Origin: JAZGAE01 sp036475545
GTDB lineage: Bacteria > Pseudomonadota > Alphaproteobacteria > DATDPM01
Assembly (NCBI GenBank): GCA_036475545.1
Contig: JAZGAE010000026.1
Span: forward strand, 1-5,708
Direction: 5' to 3'
Length of the DNA stretch: 5,708 nucleotides
The translations under genes and the position numbers were made by a program. How positions within the stretch are numbered: position 1 is the stretch's first letter; the number at the start of each line of letters is the position of its first letter. Below are positions 4,944-5,708 of this stretch, piece by piece. The notes beneath the pieces are model-generated. The model ran no database searches, had not been told where the DNA came from, and was given only the letters and a program-made list of their open reading frames with translations.

Positions 4944-5360
4944 GTGGCAGCTGCGATCAGATGTGCTCTGGTGTTGCTTGTGGTCCTGATTCCGGGTCTC
5001 GCCCAGGCGCAGGCCTACCCCAACGCGCGGGCCTTGTATGCGGAGTGTTCCGATGGCCTGGCCGGGCTCCGGGACGAGAGCGACACGGCCAGCGTCGTCA
5101 AGCTCAGGAAGTGCCGAAATTACCTGAAGGCGATGGTGCGCGAGTGGACCAGGGACATGGACGAGGACAACGAGGGGATTTTCCCCTGTTACCGTTACCG
5201 GGAAGACCTGATCGAATATTCCGGGGACCCCCACAAGTACATGGAATATTGGGACTCGCGTGGGCTCGGGTTCATGAAAGGGCTGAAGCTGTCGGCCGGC
5301 GCCTCCGTGTACGAGTTCCTGAACTCCGACATAATCACGACCTGCGTGCGGAGCCGGTAG
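4944..5360 (+). CDS. Exported four-cysteine hypothetical protein, possibly Rap1a/Tai-like
   Basis: This 138-residue protein starts at GTG with a strong ribosome site. It has a clear Sec signal peptide: a short basic n-region, a hydrophobic stretch CALVLLVVLIPGL (7-19), and AQAQA before probable cleavage near residue 22-24. It has no lipobox, so it is probably a soluble periplasmic protein. The mature part of about 114 residues has four cysteines, Cys35, Cys57, Cys82 and Cys134, suggesting two disulfides. The layout (YAECSDGLAGL, then KCRNYLKAM, then FPC, then a C-terminal Cys) resembles the small periplasmic Rap1a/Tai fold, known from immunity proteins against type VI amidase effectors and common in orphan proteins. 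That assignment is tentative and from pattern only; no effector or type VI gene is in view. The gene stands alone behind its own candidate promoter and is followed five bases later by a strong hairpin. Confidence 0.85.
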   Translation: MAAAIRCALVLLVVLIPGLAQAQAYPNARALYAECSDGLAGLRDESDTASVVKLRKCRNYLKAMVREWTRDMDEDNEGIFPCYRYREDLIEYSGDPHKYMEYWDSRGLGFMKGLKLSAGASVYEFLNSDIITTCVRSR

Positions 5361-5365
5361 CGCGC

Positions 5366-5403
5366 GGCGCCGCTAGCGGGTGGAGCCGCTAGCGGGCGGC
5401 GCC
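5366..5403 (+). terminator. Strong bulged hairpin just after the exported protein gene
   Basis: GGCGCCGC (5366-5373) pairs with GCGGCGCC (5396-5403), and TAGCGG (5374-5379) pairs with CCGCTA (5386-5391). This leaves a 6-base loop and a 4-base bulge (5392-5395). The 14 bp of stem begin five bases past the stop codon, a typical place for a terminator. Only CTCTCCC follows rather than a T-run. The same segment contains a 12-bp direct repeat, GCCGCTAGCGGG, at 5369-5380 and 5385-5396. Confidence 0.5.
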
Positions 5404-5426
5404 CTCTCCCGACTCATCCCCGAACG

Positions 5427-5440
5427 GGCCGCCTGCGGCC
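5427..5440 (+). other. Small GC stem-loop
   Basis: GGCCG (5427-5431) and CGGCC (5436-5440) pair around CCTG, with GGATTCTC following. It could be a secondary terminator element, but such GC-rich palindromes are frequent by chance here. Nothing else is recognisable in 5404-5541. Confidence 0.25.
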
Positions 5441-5541
5441 GGATTCTCGCGAGGCAATCCCAGCACACTGGACGGCCGCGATGAGGGCAGGCGGAACGCC
5501 CTGGCGGAAGACGTTGCGCGCCCCGTGCCAAAGCCCGGCCT

Positions 5542-5668
5542 TAGAGCATAATCCGGTCAGGTGGAATCGGCTGCGTTGCGTCGTGGCGAGGCGATCCGCC
5601 AGGCGCGGCGCGAAGGGCGATGCGGGGGCATCCACCCTCCGCAGCGGCAGCGCCGCTGCTGCGGAGGA
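5542..5668 (+). repeat. 127-bp inverted repeat, copy 2
   Basis: This is the inverted partner of 1-127, matching at 126 of 127 positions. Its 25-bp core is at 5542-5566 and its hairpin end at 5636-5667. It begins 181 bases after the exported protein gene, with its core in that gene's direction. Because the start of the match (TAGAGC) and its end (GGAGGA) are seen with different flanking bases, these are probably the true element ends, at least on the core side. A minus-strand open frame (5414-5689) passes through it but is most likely a by-product of repeat composition. Confidence 0.93.
5636..5667. repeat. Imperfect palindromic hairpin at outer end of repeat copy 2
   Basis: CCTCCGCAGC (5636-5645) pairs with GCTGCGGAGG (5658-5667), with a nearly complementary centre. 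It is the counterpart of 2-33. It marks the end of the repeat away from the core. Confidence 0.75.
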
Positions 5669-5708
5669 CGGGTCGGCCGAGCGGCGCAACGCCGCGGGCG
5701 CCCGCCCC

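Noticed and set aside
5460..5478. CCAGCACACTGG followed by GGCCG, reminiscent of a cloning-vector polylinker
   Set aside because: The flanking bases do not match a vector and the run is too short; it is a small CCAG/CTGG inverted repeat in genomic context.
1..5668. Composite transposon bounded by the inverted repeats
   Set aside because: No transposase, integrase or target-site duplication is seen, the enclosed genes are ordinary core-type genes with uniform codon use, and the third core copy points to a dispersed intergenic repeat.
5414..5689. 91-codon minus-strand open frame crossing repeat copy 2
   Set aside because: More than half of it is the dispersed repeat, composition is Ala/Arg-rich, and there is no recognisable domain or convincing start; repeat copy 1 is open in the same frame simply because of its GC content.
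171..5704. 14-base direct repeat GCCGCGGGCGCCCG at 171-184 and 5691-5704
   Set aside because: It contains only G and C, includes a palindrome, and sits at non-equivalent positions relative to the two 127-bp repeats, so chance in a GC-rich genome is the simplest explanation.

Overview
The window looks like ordinary chromosomal DNA of a high-GC alphaproteobacterium. The best taxonomic clue is a MucR/Ros-type zinc-finger regulator, a family essentially confined to Alphaproteobacteria. The strong G/C bias at third codon positions and the dispersed GAGCATAATCCGG-type intergenic repeat fit that reading. No phage, transposase, CRISPR, rRNA or tRNA gene was recognised.

Layout from left to right. A 127-bp repeat (copy 1) starts at base 1 and is followed by a GC-rich hairpin. 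Two minus-strand genes follow: a DegT/DnrJ/EryC1/StrS-type PLP aminotransferase (186-1292) and, upstream of it in transcription order, a persulfide dioxygenase-rhodanese fusion (1428-2477). A 664-bp divergent gap (2478-3141) has no convincing gene but holds a candidate promoter and two stem-loops. Then come mucR (3142-3624, plus), a probable short cysteine-rich gene on the minus strand (3704-3901), and msrA (4088-4573, plus). A 370-bp gap carries a third copy of the repeat core and a good candidate promoter. The last gene is an exported four-cysteine protein (4944-5360, plus), followed by a strong hairpin and copy 2 of the 127-bp repeat in inverted orientation (5542-5668).

The genes do not form one recognisable pathway. 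There is a loose sulfur/redox theme: persulfide oxidation and sulfur transfer, methionine sulfoxide repair, and a small protein with CTCP and CVCP motifs. The aminotransferase and MucR point instead to surface polysaccharide and global regulation. Putting these together as one system would be speculation.

The most notable non-coding structure is the nearly perfect (126/127) inverted repeat at the two ends of the window, plus a third copy of its 25-bp core. All three cores lie downstream of a gene and read in that gene's direction. The most overlooked coding signal is the minus-strand cysteine-rich ORF at 3704-3901. I found no clear evidence of a novel multi-gene system.
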